Source: Winogradskyella ursingii (GTDB lineage: Bacteria > Bacteroidota > Bacteroidia > Flavobacteriales > Flavobacteriaceae). From it: 64,000 bases of DNA. Location of the stretch: contig NZ_JABFDH010000004.1 in NCBI RefSeq assembly GCF_013403975.1, positions 372,001 through 436,000 on the forward strand, read 5' to 3'. The translations under genes and the position numbers were made by a program. The notes under the pieces were generated by a model that did no database searches, was not told the DNA's origin, and saw only the letters and a list, made by a program, of their open reading frames with translations. Positions 27,006 to 36,460 of this stretch are shown here, piece after piece. Within the stretch, counting starts at the first letter, position 1. Every line of letters starts with the position of its first letter.

Positions 27006-27324
27006 ATGTATTTAGCAATAATTAGTGTGGGATGCTACGAAAATATAAAAATAAACCTTAATTATCCTAACTATTATTAATTTGAAACATCCTAAGTTAT
27101 AGCAATTGAATAAAACCTAGTGTAAAAATTATAAAATCACTACAATTTTAAAATCAAAAAAGGACTTTGAAAAAAGTCCTTTTTTACTAATGATGCTATT
27201 AATACCCCTCTGTGCTGTATTTTATAAAATTAATAACCCTAAATAATTAATTTATAGAAACAAGCGGATAGCATCTTGGCGAATATATCAACAAAATTAT
27301 TATTACTCGTGTAAAAAATCGAAG
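27006..27324. other. Intergenic region, 319 nt
   Basis: Apart from the terminator hairpin at 27156-27185 I see no gene, repeat or clear promoter. The part next to the acyl-CoA ligase start is strongly AT-rich. Confidence 0.6.
27156..27185 (-). terminator. Rho-independent terminator downstream of the AraC-type gene
   Basis: A 13-bp perfect stem (27156-27168 with 27173-27185) closes on a GAAA tetraloop. It has A-rich and T-rich flanks, so it could work in both directions. It lies about 140 nt beyond the AraC gene stop. Confidence 0.8.
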
Positions 27325-28131
27325 CTACTTGGAAAGGTACTCGTTGAGAAAAAAATTGTCAGTCTCAAAATAGTCTCTTGGGGATTGATTCATAAAATAC
27401 TTAAAATCTTTACTAAAGTGAGAATGATCGTAATAATCGTAGCTGTAGATAAGATCTTTTAAATCAATTTGATTGCTTTCAAATTTTCTCATCAAATTTA
27501 AAAACCGGTATGTTCTAATATATTTTCCTGGTGTAAGGCCAACAATTTTTTTGAATTGGGTCTCCAATGATTTTTGGGATTGGTCGTATTCCTCTGATAA
27601 ATCTGTGGCATTGAGCATACCATTTTTAGCATGTATACTTGCAATTGCTTGGTCAATTTTTTGTACTTTTTTATCTATTTCTAGAGGTATTTTGAGTAAC
27701 ATTTTGCAAAGCGAATGATATAAATTATCAAAATTGTTTTCATGCTTCACAAAAATAGGATTGAGAATTTCATGAAGCATTTTGGAAAAATCCAGTAACG
27801 GTAAATGTTTGTTATTAATTTGAGAAATGTCTTGCTTAGTTAATTTGTAAAGCGCTGTAGGCTTGAGGATAATTCCAAATGACGTACCTGTTTCTTTAAC
27901 TGAAAATTCATAGGACTTATAAAATTGGCCAGTTAGCATAAGTCCATTTAATTTTGTCTCTTGTTTTTTAGAGGTTACGCTCTGTTTTTTCCCATATATA
28001 AAGGTTAATGAGGTGTTACAGTTAGGCAGAACATGAGATTCAAAAGGTAGAACTTTTTCGCTAAAACACAAGGAAAATATTTCAAACGCTAAGTGGCTTA
28101 AAGAATTAGTGTCATAATATTTTAATGTCAT
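27325..28131 (-). CDS. AraC-family transcriptional regulator (DUF6597-type N-terminal domain)
   Basis: The 268-residue protein has a C-terminal AraC double helix-turn-helix (about 165-260). The first HTH is around NATDLSEEYDQSQKSLETQF, and the second ends with the signature YYDHSHFSKDFKYFMNQSP. The N-terminal part (LAFEIFSLCFSEKVLPFESHVLPN; FGIILKPTALYKL) resembles the DUF6597 cupin-like effector domain common in Bacteroidota regulators. The ligand is unknown. It is monocistronic, bounded by its own terminator downstream and purL upstream. Confidence 0.85.
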   Translation of the reverse strand: MTLKYYDTNSLSHLAFEIFSLCFSEKVLPFESHVLPNCNTSLTFIYGKKQSVTSKKQETKLNGLMLTGQFYKSYEFSVKETGTSFGIILKPTALYKLTKQDISQINNKHLPLLDFSKMLHEILNPIFVKHENNFDNLYHSLCKMLLKIPLEIDKKVQKIDQAIASIHAKNGMLNATDLSEEYDQSQKSLETQFKKIVGLTPGKYIRTYRFLNLMRKFESNQIDLKDLIYSYDYYDHSHFSKDFKYFMNQSPRDYFETDNFFLNEYLSK

Positions 28132-28190
28132 ACTTAAAAATTAATGTAGGTAAAATACGACAAAAAATCAGTAAACAATAATGGTTTTCA

Positions 28191-31100
28191 TTAATTGTGG
28201 TGATTGTTTTTGTTTTCTATCCACATTCGAGCATTAACAAAAGCCTGTAGCCAAGGTGAAACTTCATCTTTTCTTTCTTTTGGGTAATGTGCCCAATTCC
28301 ATTGAAAAATAGAACGTTCAATATGTGGCATAGTGACTAAATGTCTTCCGGTATTATCACAAAGCATTGCAGTGTTAAAATCAGAGTGATTAGGATTAGC
28401 AGGATATGCCTCATAACCATATTTACCAACAATATCATACCTGTCTTCCGAATATGGAAATTTAAATTTTCCTTCTCCATGAGAAATCCAAACACCCAGT
28501 TTGCTGCCTTCAAAACTTGAAAGCATCACAGAATTATTTTTCTGTATTTCTACAGATGTAAAAACACTTTCATGTTTACCAGAATCATTATAGGTTAGTT
28601 TCCCATGCTCATCGTGATCTGGATTAACTAAATCTAATTCCATCCAAAGCTGTGCTCCATTACAAATACCTACAGACAAAGTGTCTTTTCTGTCAAAGAA
28701 ATTTTTAATGACTTTGTTAGCTTTTTCGTTGTATTTAATGGCACCTGCCCAACCTTTGGCAGAACCTAAAACATCAGAATTACTAAAACCGCCAACAGCT
28801 CCTAAAAATTGGATATCCTCCAAATTTTCACGGCCCGAAATTAAATCGGTCATGTGAACGTCCTTAACATCAAAACCTGCCAAATACATGGCATTTGCCA
28901 TTTCACGTTCCGAGTTACTTCCTTTTTCTCGAAGGATTGCGGCTTTCGGACGGGATTTTTCGTCTGTGCTAGAAATGACTGGAAGTTTCCCTTTGAAATT
29001 TTGAGGAAAGTTATATTCTAAAGGTTGATTTTTATAATTCTCAAATCGTTCTTTAGCTAATCCGTTTGCTGTTTGTTTCTGGTCGAGTAAATATGAGGTT
29101 TTATACCACATGTCTCGTAATCTTGAAACGGTCATTGTAAATACCTCACCGCCATTAATAATACCTAAGACGTCACTTTTCATCACACGTCCAATATTAT
29201 AGAACTCAATGTTGGCATCTTTTAACACAGTTTCAACTGAATCATCTTCAGACTGAAATACAATACTTGCATTTTCAGCAAATAAAATTTTAAAGGAGTC
29301 TTTTTCACTTAAACTCGATAAATCAATTTCAGCGCCAATATTATTATTAGCAAAACACATTTCTAAAAGCGTTGTAATCAATCCGCCCGAGGCGACATCG
29401 TGACCAGCAACAATTTTATTGTTTCGGATTAATTTCTGAATTGTGTTGAAAACATTTTTAACGTAATCTGCACTTTTAATATTCGGAGTTGTATTGCCAA
29501 TTTTATTATTAATCTGTGCAAAAGAACTGCCTCCCAATTTATAAGAATCCTGTGATAGATTAATATAATAAATCGATCCCTTATTATGTTGAAAAACAGG
29601 CTCAACAACATTATTGATATCACTACAGTTTGCAGCTGCCGAAATTATTACTGTGCCGGGCGCGATTACGTCACCATCAGGATATTTTTGTTTCATGGAA
29701 AGTGAATCCTTTCCTGTCGGTACATTTATACCCAAATCAATAGCGAATTCTGAAATTGCTTTTACAGCTTCGTATAATCTCGCGTCTTCGCCTTTATTGT
29801 TGCAAGGCCACATCCAGTTAGCTGAAAGTGATACACTTTGCAGGCCGTCTTTAAGTGGAGCCCAAATGATATTGGTCAATGCTTCGGTAATGGAATTTCT
29901 GCTACCAGCCACTGGATTAATTAAACCTGAAATAGGTGAGTGGCCAATACTTGTTGCTACGCCTTCTTTTCCTTTAAAATCGAGTGCCATTACTGCAACA
30001 TTATTTAAAGGTAATTGCAAAGGTCCAACACATTGTTGCTTTGCAACACGACCACCTACACATCGGTCTACTTTGTTGGTTAGCCAATCTTTACAAGCTA
30101 CAGCTTCAAGTTGAAGTACTTGATCTAAATAATCATAAAATTTATTGTTGTTATAAGAAATCTCGCTGTAGTTTTTCTCTACCGTTTGGTCTTTCATTAT
30201 AGTTTTGGGAGAACTACCAAACATATCGTCTAAATCTAAATCCATTGGTTTTTCTCCTGTGGTTTTCGATTCGAAACAAAAGTGTTTATCGTCTGTAACA
30301 TCACCAACTGTATATAGTGGAGAGCGTTCTCTTTGTGCTATTTTGTCAATGTGGTCTAGATTTTTTTCGGCAATCAAAAGTCCCATACGTTCTTGGGATT
30401 CGTTACCAATTATTTCTTTATTGGAAAGGGTTGGGTCACCAACAGGCAATTGGTCTAAATCGATGCAGCCACCAGTATCTTCAATTAACTCGGAAAGACA
30501 GTTAAGATGTCCACCAGCTCCATGATCATGAATGGAAATGATGTCGTTTTGATCATTTTCAACCATACCACGTATCACATTTGCGGCACGTTTTTGCATT
30601 TCAGGATTAGATCGCTGTACTGCGTTAAGCTCAATTCCGGATGCAAATTCACCGGTATCCGCAGAGGAAACTGCTGCTCCTCCCATGCCAATGCGGTAGT
30701 TGTCACCACCTAAAACCACGATTTTATCACCTGCTTTTGGAGTCTCTTTTATAGCTTGATCTAATTTTCCATATCCAATACCTCCAGCTTGCATAATCAC
30801 TTTATCGTATCCAATTTTACCATTTTCGTCTTGATGTTCAAACGTAAGAACCGAACCGCAAATTAACGGCTGACCAAATTTATTTCCAAAGTCAGAAGCT
30901 CCATTACTGGCTTTGATTAAAATATCCATTGGAGTTTGGTATAGCCATTTTCGTTCTGGAAACGCCTTTTCCCATGGTCGTTCGTTATTTAATCTTGAAT
31001 AAGATGTCATGTAAACCGCTGTACCTGCTAATGGTAAAGAGCCTTTTCCTCCAGCCAATCTGTCTCTTATTTCTCCACCAGAACCGGTTGCTGCTCCATT

Positions 31101-31874
31101 AAAAGGTTCAACCGTTGTTGGGAAATTATGGGTTTCGGCTTTAAGTGAAATTACAGACTCAAAATCTTGGGTTCTGTAATAATCCGGTATATCAGCCCGT
31201 TTTGGTGCGAATTGCTCCACTTTAGGACCCTTTATAAATGCGACATTATCTTTATAAGCCGAAACAATATCATTTGGATTTTTTCTAGAGGTTTCTTTTA
31301 TCATTTTAAATAATGACATCTCCTTTTCCTCACCATCAATGATAAATGTTCCGTTAAAAATTTTATGACGACAATGTTCAGAATTTACTTGTGAAAAGCC
31401 AAAAACTTCAGAATCGGTTAAAGGTCTTCCAATTCGATTTGAGACACCTTTTAAATATTCTATTTCTTCATCATTTAAGGCTAAACCTTCAGCTTCATTA
31501 TATGCTGAAATATCTTCGATTTGTTTAATATCTTCAGGTTGAATATCAATGGTATAAATATCTTGATTAAGACCATCGTATTGTTCAGAAATCATTGGAT
31601 CGTAATCCTTAAAATCTTTAGAACGAGCTTTAAATTCTTCAATTCTCATTATGCCCTCAATACCCATGTTTTGGGTAATTTCAACCGCATTGGTGCTCCA
31701 AGGTGTTATCATTGCAGCTCTTGGTCCAACAAAAAAAGCATCGATGGATGCTTGTTCAATTTTTGATTGGTCACCAAATAGCCAAGTCAATTTTGAAATG
31801 GTATCGGTCGATAATTCTTTTGTGGCTTGAACAGCAAAAACGGTGCTGTTTTGGTTTCCAAAGAAATGAATCAT
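28191..31874 (-). CDS. purL: Phosphoribosylformylglycinamidine synthase (single-chain FGAM synthase)
   Basis: The 1227-residue protein is the long single-chain form found in Gram-negative bacteria and eukaryotes. The N-terminal PurS-like domain is followed by the ATP-binding synthetase halves (SEHCRHKIFNGTF; KAETHNFPTTVEPFNGAATG) and a C-terminal class I glutamine amidotransferase. The nucleophile is C1071 in VGICNGAQ, and the His/Glu partners lie near the C terminus (ISHGEGKF and the MPHIERSIFQWNW stretch). It catalyses the fourth step of purine synthesis using glutamine and ATP. It is monocistronic here, with a TAACTTTG -7 box 34 nt upstream of the start. Confidence 0.97.
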   Translation of the reverse strand: MIHFFGNQNSTVFAVQATKELSTDTISKLTWLFGDQSKIEQASIDAFFVGPRAAMITPWSTNAVEITQNMGIEGIMRIEEFKARSKDFKDYDPMISEQYDGLNQDIYTIDIQPEDIKQIEDISAYNEAEGLALNDEEIEYLKGVSNRIGRPLTDSEVFGFSQVNSEHCRHKIFNGTFIIDGEEKEMSLFKMIKETSRKNPNDIVSAYKDNVAFIKGPKVEQFAPKRADIPDYYRTQDFESVISLKAETHNFPTTVEPFNGAATGSGGEIRDRLAGGKGSLPLAGTAVYMTSYSRLNNERPWEKAFPERKWLYQTPMDILIKASNGASDFGNKFGQPLICGSVLTFEHQDENGKIGYDKVIMQAGGIGYGKLDQAIKETPKAGDKIVVLGGDNYRIGMGGAAVSSADTGEFASGIELNAVQRSNPEMQKRAANVIRGMVENDQNDIISIHDHGAGGHLNCLSELIEDTGGCIDLDQLPVGDPTLSNKEIIGNESQERMGLLIAEKNLDHIDKIAQRERSPLYTVGDVTDDKHFCFESKTTGEKPMDLDLDDMFGSSPKTIMKDQTVEKNYSEISYNNNKFYDYLDQVLQLEAVACKDWLTNKVDRCVGGRVAKQQCVGPLQLPLNNVAVMALDFKGKEGVATSIGHSPISGLINPVAGSRNSITEALTNIIWAPLKDGLQSVSLSANWMWPCNNKGEDARLYEAVKAISEFAIDLGINVPTGKDSLSMKQKYPDGDVIAPGTVIISAAANCSDINNVVEPVFQHNKGSIYYINLSQDSYKLGGSSFAQINNKIGNTTPNIKSADYVKNVFNTIQKLIRNNKIVAGHDVASGGLITTLLEMCFANNNIGAEIDLSSLSEKDSFKILFAENASIVFQSEDDSVETVLKDANIEFYNIGRVMKSDVLGIINGGEVFTMTVSRLRDMWYKTSYLLDQKQTANGLAKERFENYKNQPLEYNFPQNFKGKLPVISSTDEKSRPKAAILREKGSNSEREMANAMYLAGFDVKDVHMTDLISGRENLEDIQFLGAVGGFSNSDVLGSAKGWAGAIKYNEKANKVIKNFFDRKDTLSVGICNGAQLWMELDLVNPDHDEHGKLTYNDSGKHESVFTSVEIQKNNSVMLSSFEGSKLGVWISHGEGKFKFPYSEDRYDIVGKYGYEAYPANPNHSDFNTAMLCDNTGRHLVTMPHIERSIFQWNWAHYPKERKDEVSPWLQAFVNARMWIENKNNHHN

Positions 31875-31907
31875 TTATAGTCTGATTTTGATGTGAAAAA
31901 TAAAATA

Positions 31908-31915
31908 CAAAGTTA
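31908..31915 (-). promoter_or_regulatory. Candidate -7 element of purL
   Basis: On the minus strand this reads TAACTTTG, matching TAnnTTTG, 33 nt upstream of the purL ATG. No good TTG lies at the ideal -33 spacing. I see no PurR-like palindrome or purine riboswitch. Confidence 0.45.
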
Positions 31916-31987
31916 ACTTATTTTGTTTTATTGATTCGATATTCTGAAAATAGAATCTAATACTTATTCAACAGGTTTTGAACAAAA

Positions 31988-32010
31988 AAAAGCAGCCTAA
32001 AGCTGCTTTT
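31988..32010 (-). terminator. Rho-independent terminator of the endonuclease I gene
   Basis: A 9-bp stem (31988-31996 with 32002-32010, core AGCAGC/GCTGCT) with a CTAAA loop lies two bases after the stop codon. Read on the minus strand it runs into a T-run. Confidence 0.8.
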
Positions 32011-32012
32011 AA

Positions 32013-33071
32013 TTACTGTACAATTAATTTTTTTGTTGTCGTTTTATCGTTTTGAATAAATTTAAAAAGATATAGTCCAGATTTTAGACTCCTAATATCT
32101 AATCGCATAGACTCATTAATTTTTCGAACAAAGACACGTTTACCTAGAACATCGTAAATTTCGATACGTGTTACAGCACCGTTACCAATACTGACATTAA
32201 CAAAATCTTTGGCAGGATTTGGTGAAATATTTAAAGTCGCGTCTAACTCGGCAGTTTCGTACGACAATGTTCCCCAACGATCTTCGGCTTCGGGTCCACC
32301 CCAAATTACAGTAGCAATATAAGGGTTGTCTATAAATGGGTTTCTGTTTTCGTAAACGACTTCTAATCGGTTGTTTCTTGCATCTTCGACGAGTGACACT
32401 GGGTCTTCGACATTCCATTGTAACAGAACTTGAAGCATGTCTGTAGAGCCTTGTTTTGTACCAACAGCATTCAATTCTGGTAAGCAGCGGTCTCCATAGC
32501 GGGTATACATGTACATCATAATGCGAGCAATATCCCCTTTCCATTCGTCACCAGGATACCAGTTTCCGCTGCCAACATCTCCTGAATTACCAGTTCCGTT
32601 AGCGAATTTTTTACTGCCTCTATTGCCATTTCTTTGTACATCTGTAGCGCGCAAATTATGAGGGTCTGCAACAATACCAGTAAAGCTATTGCTAGTTGGT
32701 CCCATACCAGGATTCGCATTAGACCTTGCAAAAACGTGTTCACGATTATATTCACAAGTACCACCTCCAAAAGCATCTTTATCTCTAAGTCTGCGATCTG
32801 TTTGACCAGAAGAGCAGCTCACTGAATTCACAAATCCGTAAGTTAATAATACATTCGAGTTTGTGTTATCTTGAGGATCTAATTCCATGATTTTGAAGTC
32901 ATCTCTAATATCACCGTAAGTGTAGTTTTCGTTAGCATCGTCAATTAACTGACCTAAAAGATTTTTGAGGTTATCTCCAGTTTGGCTAAAGTCTATACCA
33001 TCATAATAGGGCTGCTGCTGTGCTAGAGTAAATGAAGTTATAAATAAAAAAAGAAGGTAAATTTGTTTCAT
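32013..33071 (-). CDS. Secreted endonuclease I-family nuclease with T9SS sorting domain
   Basis: The 352-residue protein begins with a signal peptide (MKQIYLLFLFITSFTLAQ). The catalytic part matches endonuclease I (EndA/Dns-like): EYNREHVFARS with probable catalytic H112, DPHNLRATDVQRNGNRGSKKF and GDIARIMMYMYTRYGD. The last 75 residues are a type A T9SS sorting domain (ISPNPAKDFVNVSI; IYDVLGKRVF; LKSGLYLFKF; KKLIVQ). It should be exported through the type IX system and act outside the cell or on the surface, degrading DNA for phosphate or nucleosides. It starts 5 nt after the methyltransferase stop, but a secreted nuclease and an rRNA methyltransferase need not share function. Confidence 0.92.
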   Translation of the reverse strand: MKQIYLLFLFITSFTLAQQQPYYDGIDFSQTGDNLKNLLGQLIDDANENYTYGDIRDDFKIMELDPQDNTNSNVLLTYGFVNSVSCSSGQTDRRLRDKDAFGGGTCEYNREHVFARSNANPGMGPTSNSFTGIVADPHNLRATDVQRNGNRGSKKFANGTGNSGDVGSGNWYPGDEWKGDIARIMMYMYTRYGDRCLPELNAVGTKQGSTDMLQVLLQWNVEDPVSLVEDARNNRLEVVYENRNPFIDNPYIATVIWGGPEAEDRWGTLSYETAELDATLNISPNPAKDFVNVSIGNGAVTRIEIYDVLGKRVFVRKINESMRLDIRSLKSGLYLFKFIQNDKTTTKKLIVQ

Positions 33072-33076
33072 AATTT

Positions 33077-34291
33077 TTAATTTTTCTTTTCCAAAAGCGC
33101 CATATAAAATCCATCAAAACCAGATTTGTGCGCCAATATTTTTTTGTCCTTTACGAAGTTAAATTCTTTTCCGGCTTCGGATGTTAAGAATTTATCAATT
33201 TGTTCTTGGTTCTCAGAAGGTAGTACGGAACATGTTGCGTAAACCATTTTTCCTCCAGGTTTTACCATTTTAGAGTACTGCTCTAAAACCTCTTGTTGGG
33301 TTTGTTTGATGCTCTCCACAAATTCCGGCTGTAATTTCCATTTAGCATCAGGATTTCTGCGTAGAACACCTAAACCAGAACATGGAGCATCAATTAATAA
33401 CCGATCTGCTTTACCATGTAATTTTTTAATTGGTTTTGTAGAATCGATGACTTTCATTTCAATGTTATGAACACCATTTCTTCGCGCTCTGATTTTGAGC
33501 TTTTTTAATTTACTTTCATAAATATCCATGGAAATCACTTGGCCCTTATTTTCCATTAAGGCCGCTATGTGTAATGTTTTTCCTCCAGCTCCTGCACAAA
33601 CATCTACAACTTTCATGCCTGGTTTTACGTCTAAGAAATCTGCAACCAACTGTGAAGATGCGTCCTGTACTTCAAACCAACCATCTTTGAACGCTTCGGT
33701 CATAAAAACATTCGCACGTTCTTTTAATTTTAGTGCCGACGGATGATTTGGTAAAGACTCAGTTTCAATATTTTCAGATTGAAGCTTGAGCTGTAAATCC
33801 TCTTTATTGGTTTTTAACGTGTTGACACGTAGTATGACATCGGCTTGCTCGTTTTGTTTAGCGAGTTCTTTGGTCCATTCGGTATCGCCAAGTTCTTTCT
33901 CACCGAGTTCATCAATCCAATCTGGTACAGATTCCCGAAATTTTCTAATTTTAGAAAGTTCGTCGAAACGTCCTTTTATTTTTCGTGTTGGAGTATCTGT
34001 AAAGTATTTCCAATCTGGTAATTTTATACCTTTCAAGGTTGCCCAAACGGCGAAAATGCGCCAAAGGTTGTCTCTATCAAATGGTTCTTTAACGTCGGCA
34101 ATTTCCGCATATAATCTTTTGTACCGAACGATTTCGTAAACCGTTTCTGCAACAAAGCCTCTATCTCTGCTTCCCCAACGCTTATCGCGCTTTAACAGTT
34201 TTTGAATCACCTTATCGGCATATTCACCTTCGTTAAAAATTTGGTGTAAACCATCTATAACGGCAAAGCATAAGTTTCTGTGTAATCTCAT
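33077..34291 (-). CDS. RsmB/NOP-family RNA (cytosine-C5) methyltransferase
   Basis: The 404-residue protein has an N-terminal helical NusB-like region (about 1-140), followed by a Rossmann methyltransferase domain. The SAM site is VDVCAGAGGKTLHIA. The two catalytic cysteines are in DAPCSGLGVLRRNPD and YATCSVLPSENQEQ, the double-Cys mechanism of m5C enzymes. The target is most likely 16S rRNA, but RsmB versus another m5C position cannot be decided from sequence. A TACCTTTG -7 box lies about 63 nt upstream of the start. Confidence 0.88.
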   Translation of the reverse strand: MRLHRNLCFAVIDGLHQIFNEGEYADKVIQKLLKRDKRWGSRDRGFVAETVYEIVRYKRLYAEIADVKEPFDRDNLWRIFAVWATLKGIKLPDWKYFTDTPTRKIKGRFDELSKIRKFRESVPDWIDELGEKELGDTEWTKELAKQNEQADVILRVNTLKTNKEDLQLKLQSENIETESLPNHPSALKLKERANVFMTEAFKDGWFEVQDASSQLVADFLDVKPGMKVVDVCAGAGGKTLHIAALMENKGQVISMDIYESKLKKLKIRARRNGVHNIEMKVIDSTKPIKKLHGKADRLLIDAPCSGLGVLRRNPDAKWKLQPEFVESIKQTQQEVLEQYSKMVKPGGKMVYATCSVLPSENQEQIDKFLTSEAGKEFNFVKDKKILAHKSGFDGFYMALLEKKN

Positions 34292-34353
34292 AATCAGTTT
34301 TCAGTAAACAGTCCTCAGTATTCAGTAAAAATCGCGTACTAAAAAAGGACGTG

Positions 34354-34361
34354 CAAAGGTA
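34354..34361 (-). promoter_or_regulatory. Candidate -7 element of the RsmB-type gene
   Basis: On the minus strand this reads TACCTTTG, followed by CAC. The same TACCTTTGC form recurs upstream of two other minus-strand genes in this window (50915-50922 and 54756-54763). No -33 TTG is in register. Confidence 0.5.
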
Positions 34362-34473
34362 CGTTAAAATGTTTATTTGTGCATTTGTTTATGGGTTAAT
34401 AGCGAAGCTTTTATATTTTTATGGTTTAACACAAGTTTTTGTTGAAAATTGCATCGAAATATAATTAAGTAAG

Positions 34474-34575
34474 ATGAATCATCAACAGTTGACAGAAAAT
34501 TTACTCATAGAAGAACTAAAGTTAAAAAGCCACAGCGTGTTTTCAACCTTGTTGGATGATTATCGGCAAAAATAA
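34474..34575 (+). pseudogene. Probable N-terminal remnant of an ECF sigma factor
   Basis: A 33-residue frame contains ENLLIEELKLKSHSVFSTLL then DDYRQK and a stop. This is the usual opening of sigma-70 region 2 in Bacteroidota ECF factors (E-L-I-x-x-L-(x)n-F-x-x-L-x-x-Y-x-x-x). The following 140 nt contain GEIFI-like and NRRSFKKL-like words in shifted frames, compatible with a frameshifted continuation. Similarity is short, so this is tentative. Confidence 0.4.
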
Positions 34576-34997
34576 TTTAGCATATGTATGTCATTCATTC
34601 TAAATACGGAAAATAGAGAGGATTTAGTGTAGGTGAGATTTTTATACTTTTGAATTTTTCAGGAGCTTCCGTTTGATGATTAATAGAAGAAGTTTCAAAA
34701 AACTATAAGGGATGAATTTAGGTAAAGGGATTGTGCAATTGACCACCAAAAATGAAAACGATTTTAGAAAAGCCCCAAAACTCAAACGAGAGGAGCACAA
34801 TAAGTAACAATAAAAATAAGAACTTGAGTTGTATTTGTCTTCACGTACAATGAACTAAAAAGTTTGAATTATATTGCTAATTAAATGATGATTGGAGTTG
34901 ATTTGAAAATTATTTATTTTGACTAATTGTTTCAGAACTTCGGAAGAGATTTCAAGATTTTTAATGGTTGTGCGGAATAAAAAAAATACAATAAAAT

Positions 34998-36374
34998 ATG
35001 AAAAGTCCAAAATTGAAAATAGTATATCCAATTCTATTGGTGTTCTTGGTGCTTCAATCATGTTCTAACGATGATGCATCTCAAATTGATGACGATACCA
35101 TTATTCAGACCAATAGAACAATGGAGCTCATAAAGGATTGGAACACTCTATGGTTGGACTTGGACCAAGCAACAAATGGCATGAGACCAAATTCTACAGC
35201 AAGAGCTCTAGCCTACATTCATTTGGCTGGTTACGAAACCGCTGTGGCAGATATGGCTAGTTATACCTCAAACCGAAACAGGCTTCAGGGCTTTAATATT
35301 AATCCGGATGAAAGAAGTGAAAATGTTAATTTGGATTTGGCTTTAAATACAGCTTATGCTCTGGTTTTTGATCATTTTATGTTTTATTTGGCGCCAAATG
35401 CACAGGCCGGAATTTCAATTTTGCATAACGAAAAGGAAACTGAATTATCAACTGGCCTGTCACAACAAGAAATAGAAAGCTCCGTGGATTGGGGCACGTA
35501 TGTTGCTCAGCAAGTGATAGCTTACAGCCAAACCGATAATCAGGCTGAAGCTCAAATTATTGACCAAACCCCAGAGTCTTTTGTGCCACCTGTAGGTGAT
35601 GGATTATGGGAGCCAGTTGACGGCGAAGTCGCCTGGTTTCCTTATTGGGGAGAAGTGAGAACTTTTGTAATCTCACCAAATGAAACTCTGAGTATTGCTC
35701 CACCTTTTGTGTATAGCCATGATGAATTTAGTGATTACTACGCAAAAATGAATGAGGTAAATACCATTGCAACTGCGGCAAGATTGGAAGACAATGAAGA
35801 TTTGTGGATTGCCGAATTTTGGTCAGATGACGTTGAAGGACTTATGATGAGTCCGCCAGGACGACAATTTTCTATTGCTGTACAACTCGTGGAGCAAGCA
35901 GAATTAGGTTATGAAAAAACTTTAGAACTATTCTTAAAGTTGGGTTTCGCAATGAATGATGGTGTGGTTTCTGCATGGGCAGATAAATATACTTATAACA
36001 CTGAGCGACCAAGTACCTATATTGAGCAGCATATTAATCCAGATTATGTGACAAATTTGGCAAGATTGGTTGCCATTCCAAATCCATCTTTTCCAAGTTA
36101 TCCTTCTGGCCACGCAACGTTTGCAGGTGCAGCAGCTGGAGTTTTTATAGATATATTTGGTGGCGACAGTATACATTTTCTTGAAAGTACCCATGAAGGC
36201 AGAACGGAATTTAGAGGCAGTTCAAGACAGTTTAGTTCATTTAGCGCTATGGCAGAAGAAAATAGCTATTCTCGAGTGCTTTTGGGTGTACACGTTCAGG
36301 CAGATAGCGATGAAGGTTTACGATTAGGTTATGAGGTTGCTGATGCCATAAATAATTATAATGTATTTGAATAA
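34998..36374 (+). CDS. Vanadium haloperoxidase-like PAP2-superfamily lipoprotein
   Basis: The 458-residue lipoprotein has its lipobox at LQSC (C22), followed by acidic residues (SNDD), as in flavobacterial lipoproteins sent to the cell surface. The C-terminal half has the vanadate/phosphate-binding set of the PAP2/haloperoxidase superfamily: K-(x)n-ERPSTY, PSYPSGHATFAG (P369-H372) and SRVLLGVHVQAD with the Arg and His. It is probably an acid phosphatase-like or halide-oxidising enzyme, and sequence does not separate these. The gene starts after the decayed region and is followed by another lipoprotein gene 86 nt on. Confidence 0.85.
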   Translation: MKSPKLKIVYPILLVFLVLQSCSNDDASQIDDDTIIQTNRTMELIKDWNTLWLDLDQATNGMRPNSTARALAYIHLAGYETAVADMASYTSNRNRLQGFNINPDERSENVNLDLALNTAYALVFDHFMFYLAPNAQAGISILHNEKETELSTGLSQQEIESSVDWGTYVAQQVIAYSQTDNQAEAQIIDQTPESFVPPVGDGLWEPVDGEVAWFPYWGEVRTFVISPNETLSIAPPFVYSHDEFSDYYAKMNEVNTIATAARLEDNEDLWIAEFWSDDVEGLMMSPPGRQFSIAVQLVEQAELGYEKTLELFLKLGFAMNDGVVSAWADKYTYNTERPSTYIEQHINPDYVTNLARLVAIPNPSFPSYPSGHATFAGAAAGVFIDIFGGDSIHFLESTHEGRTEFRGSSRQFSSFSAMAEENSYSRVLLGVHVQADSDEGLRLGYEVADAINNYNVFE

Positions 36375-36460
36375 TTAGGTTCATTGATGGATTATTGTTA
36401 GTATGAAAAGCTTTGCGTTTTATCGCTAAGCTTTTTCTATTTTTAGGAAAATTTTTATTT

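Larger units (their letters stand above)
34292..34997. other. Decayed intergenic region, 706 nt
   Basis: The region contains a short CAGTTTTCAGTAAACAGT-like low-complexity stretch (about 34297-34330), a minus-strand -7 box (34354-34361), a probable sigma-factor fragment (34474-34575) and a second short open frame (34712-34807, 31 codons) of unknown origin. The many stops between them suggest a decayed gene. No intact gene was found. Confidence 0.6.

Noticed and set aside
29614..30114. 166-codon frame opposite purL
   Set aside because: It is antisense to the highly conserved purL core. Long antisense frames are expected here from codon bias.
36413..36460. Upstream start for the BNR-like lipoprotein
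   Set aside because: It adds a second hydrophobic stretch before a complete lipoprotein signal peptide.
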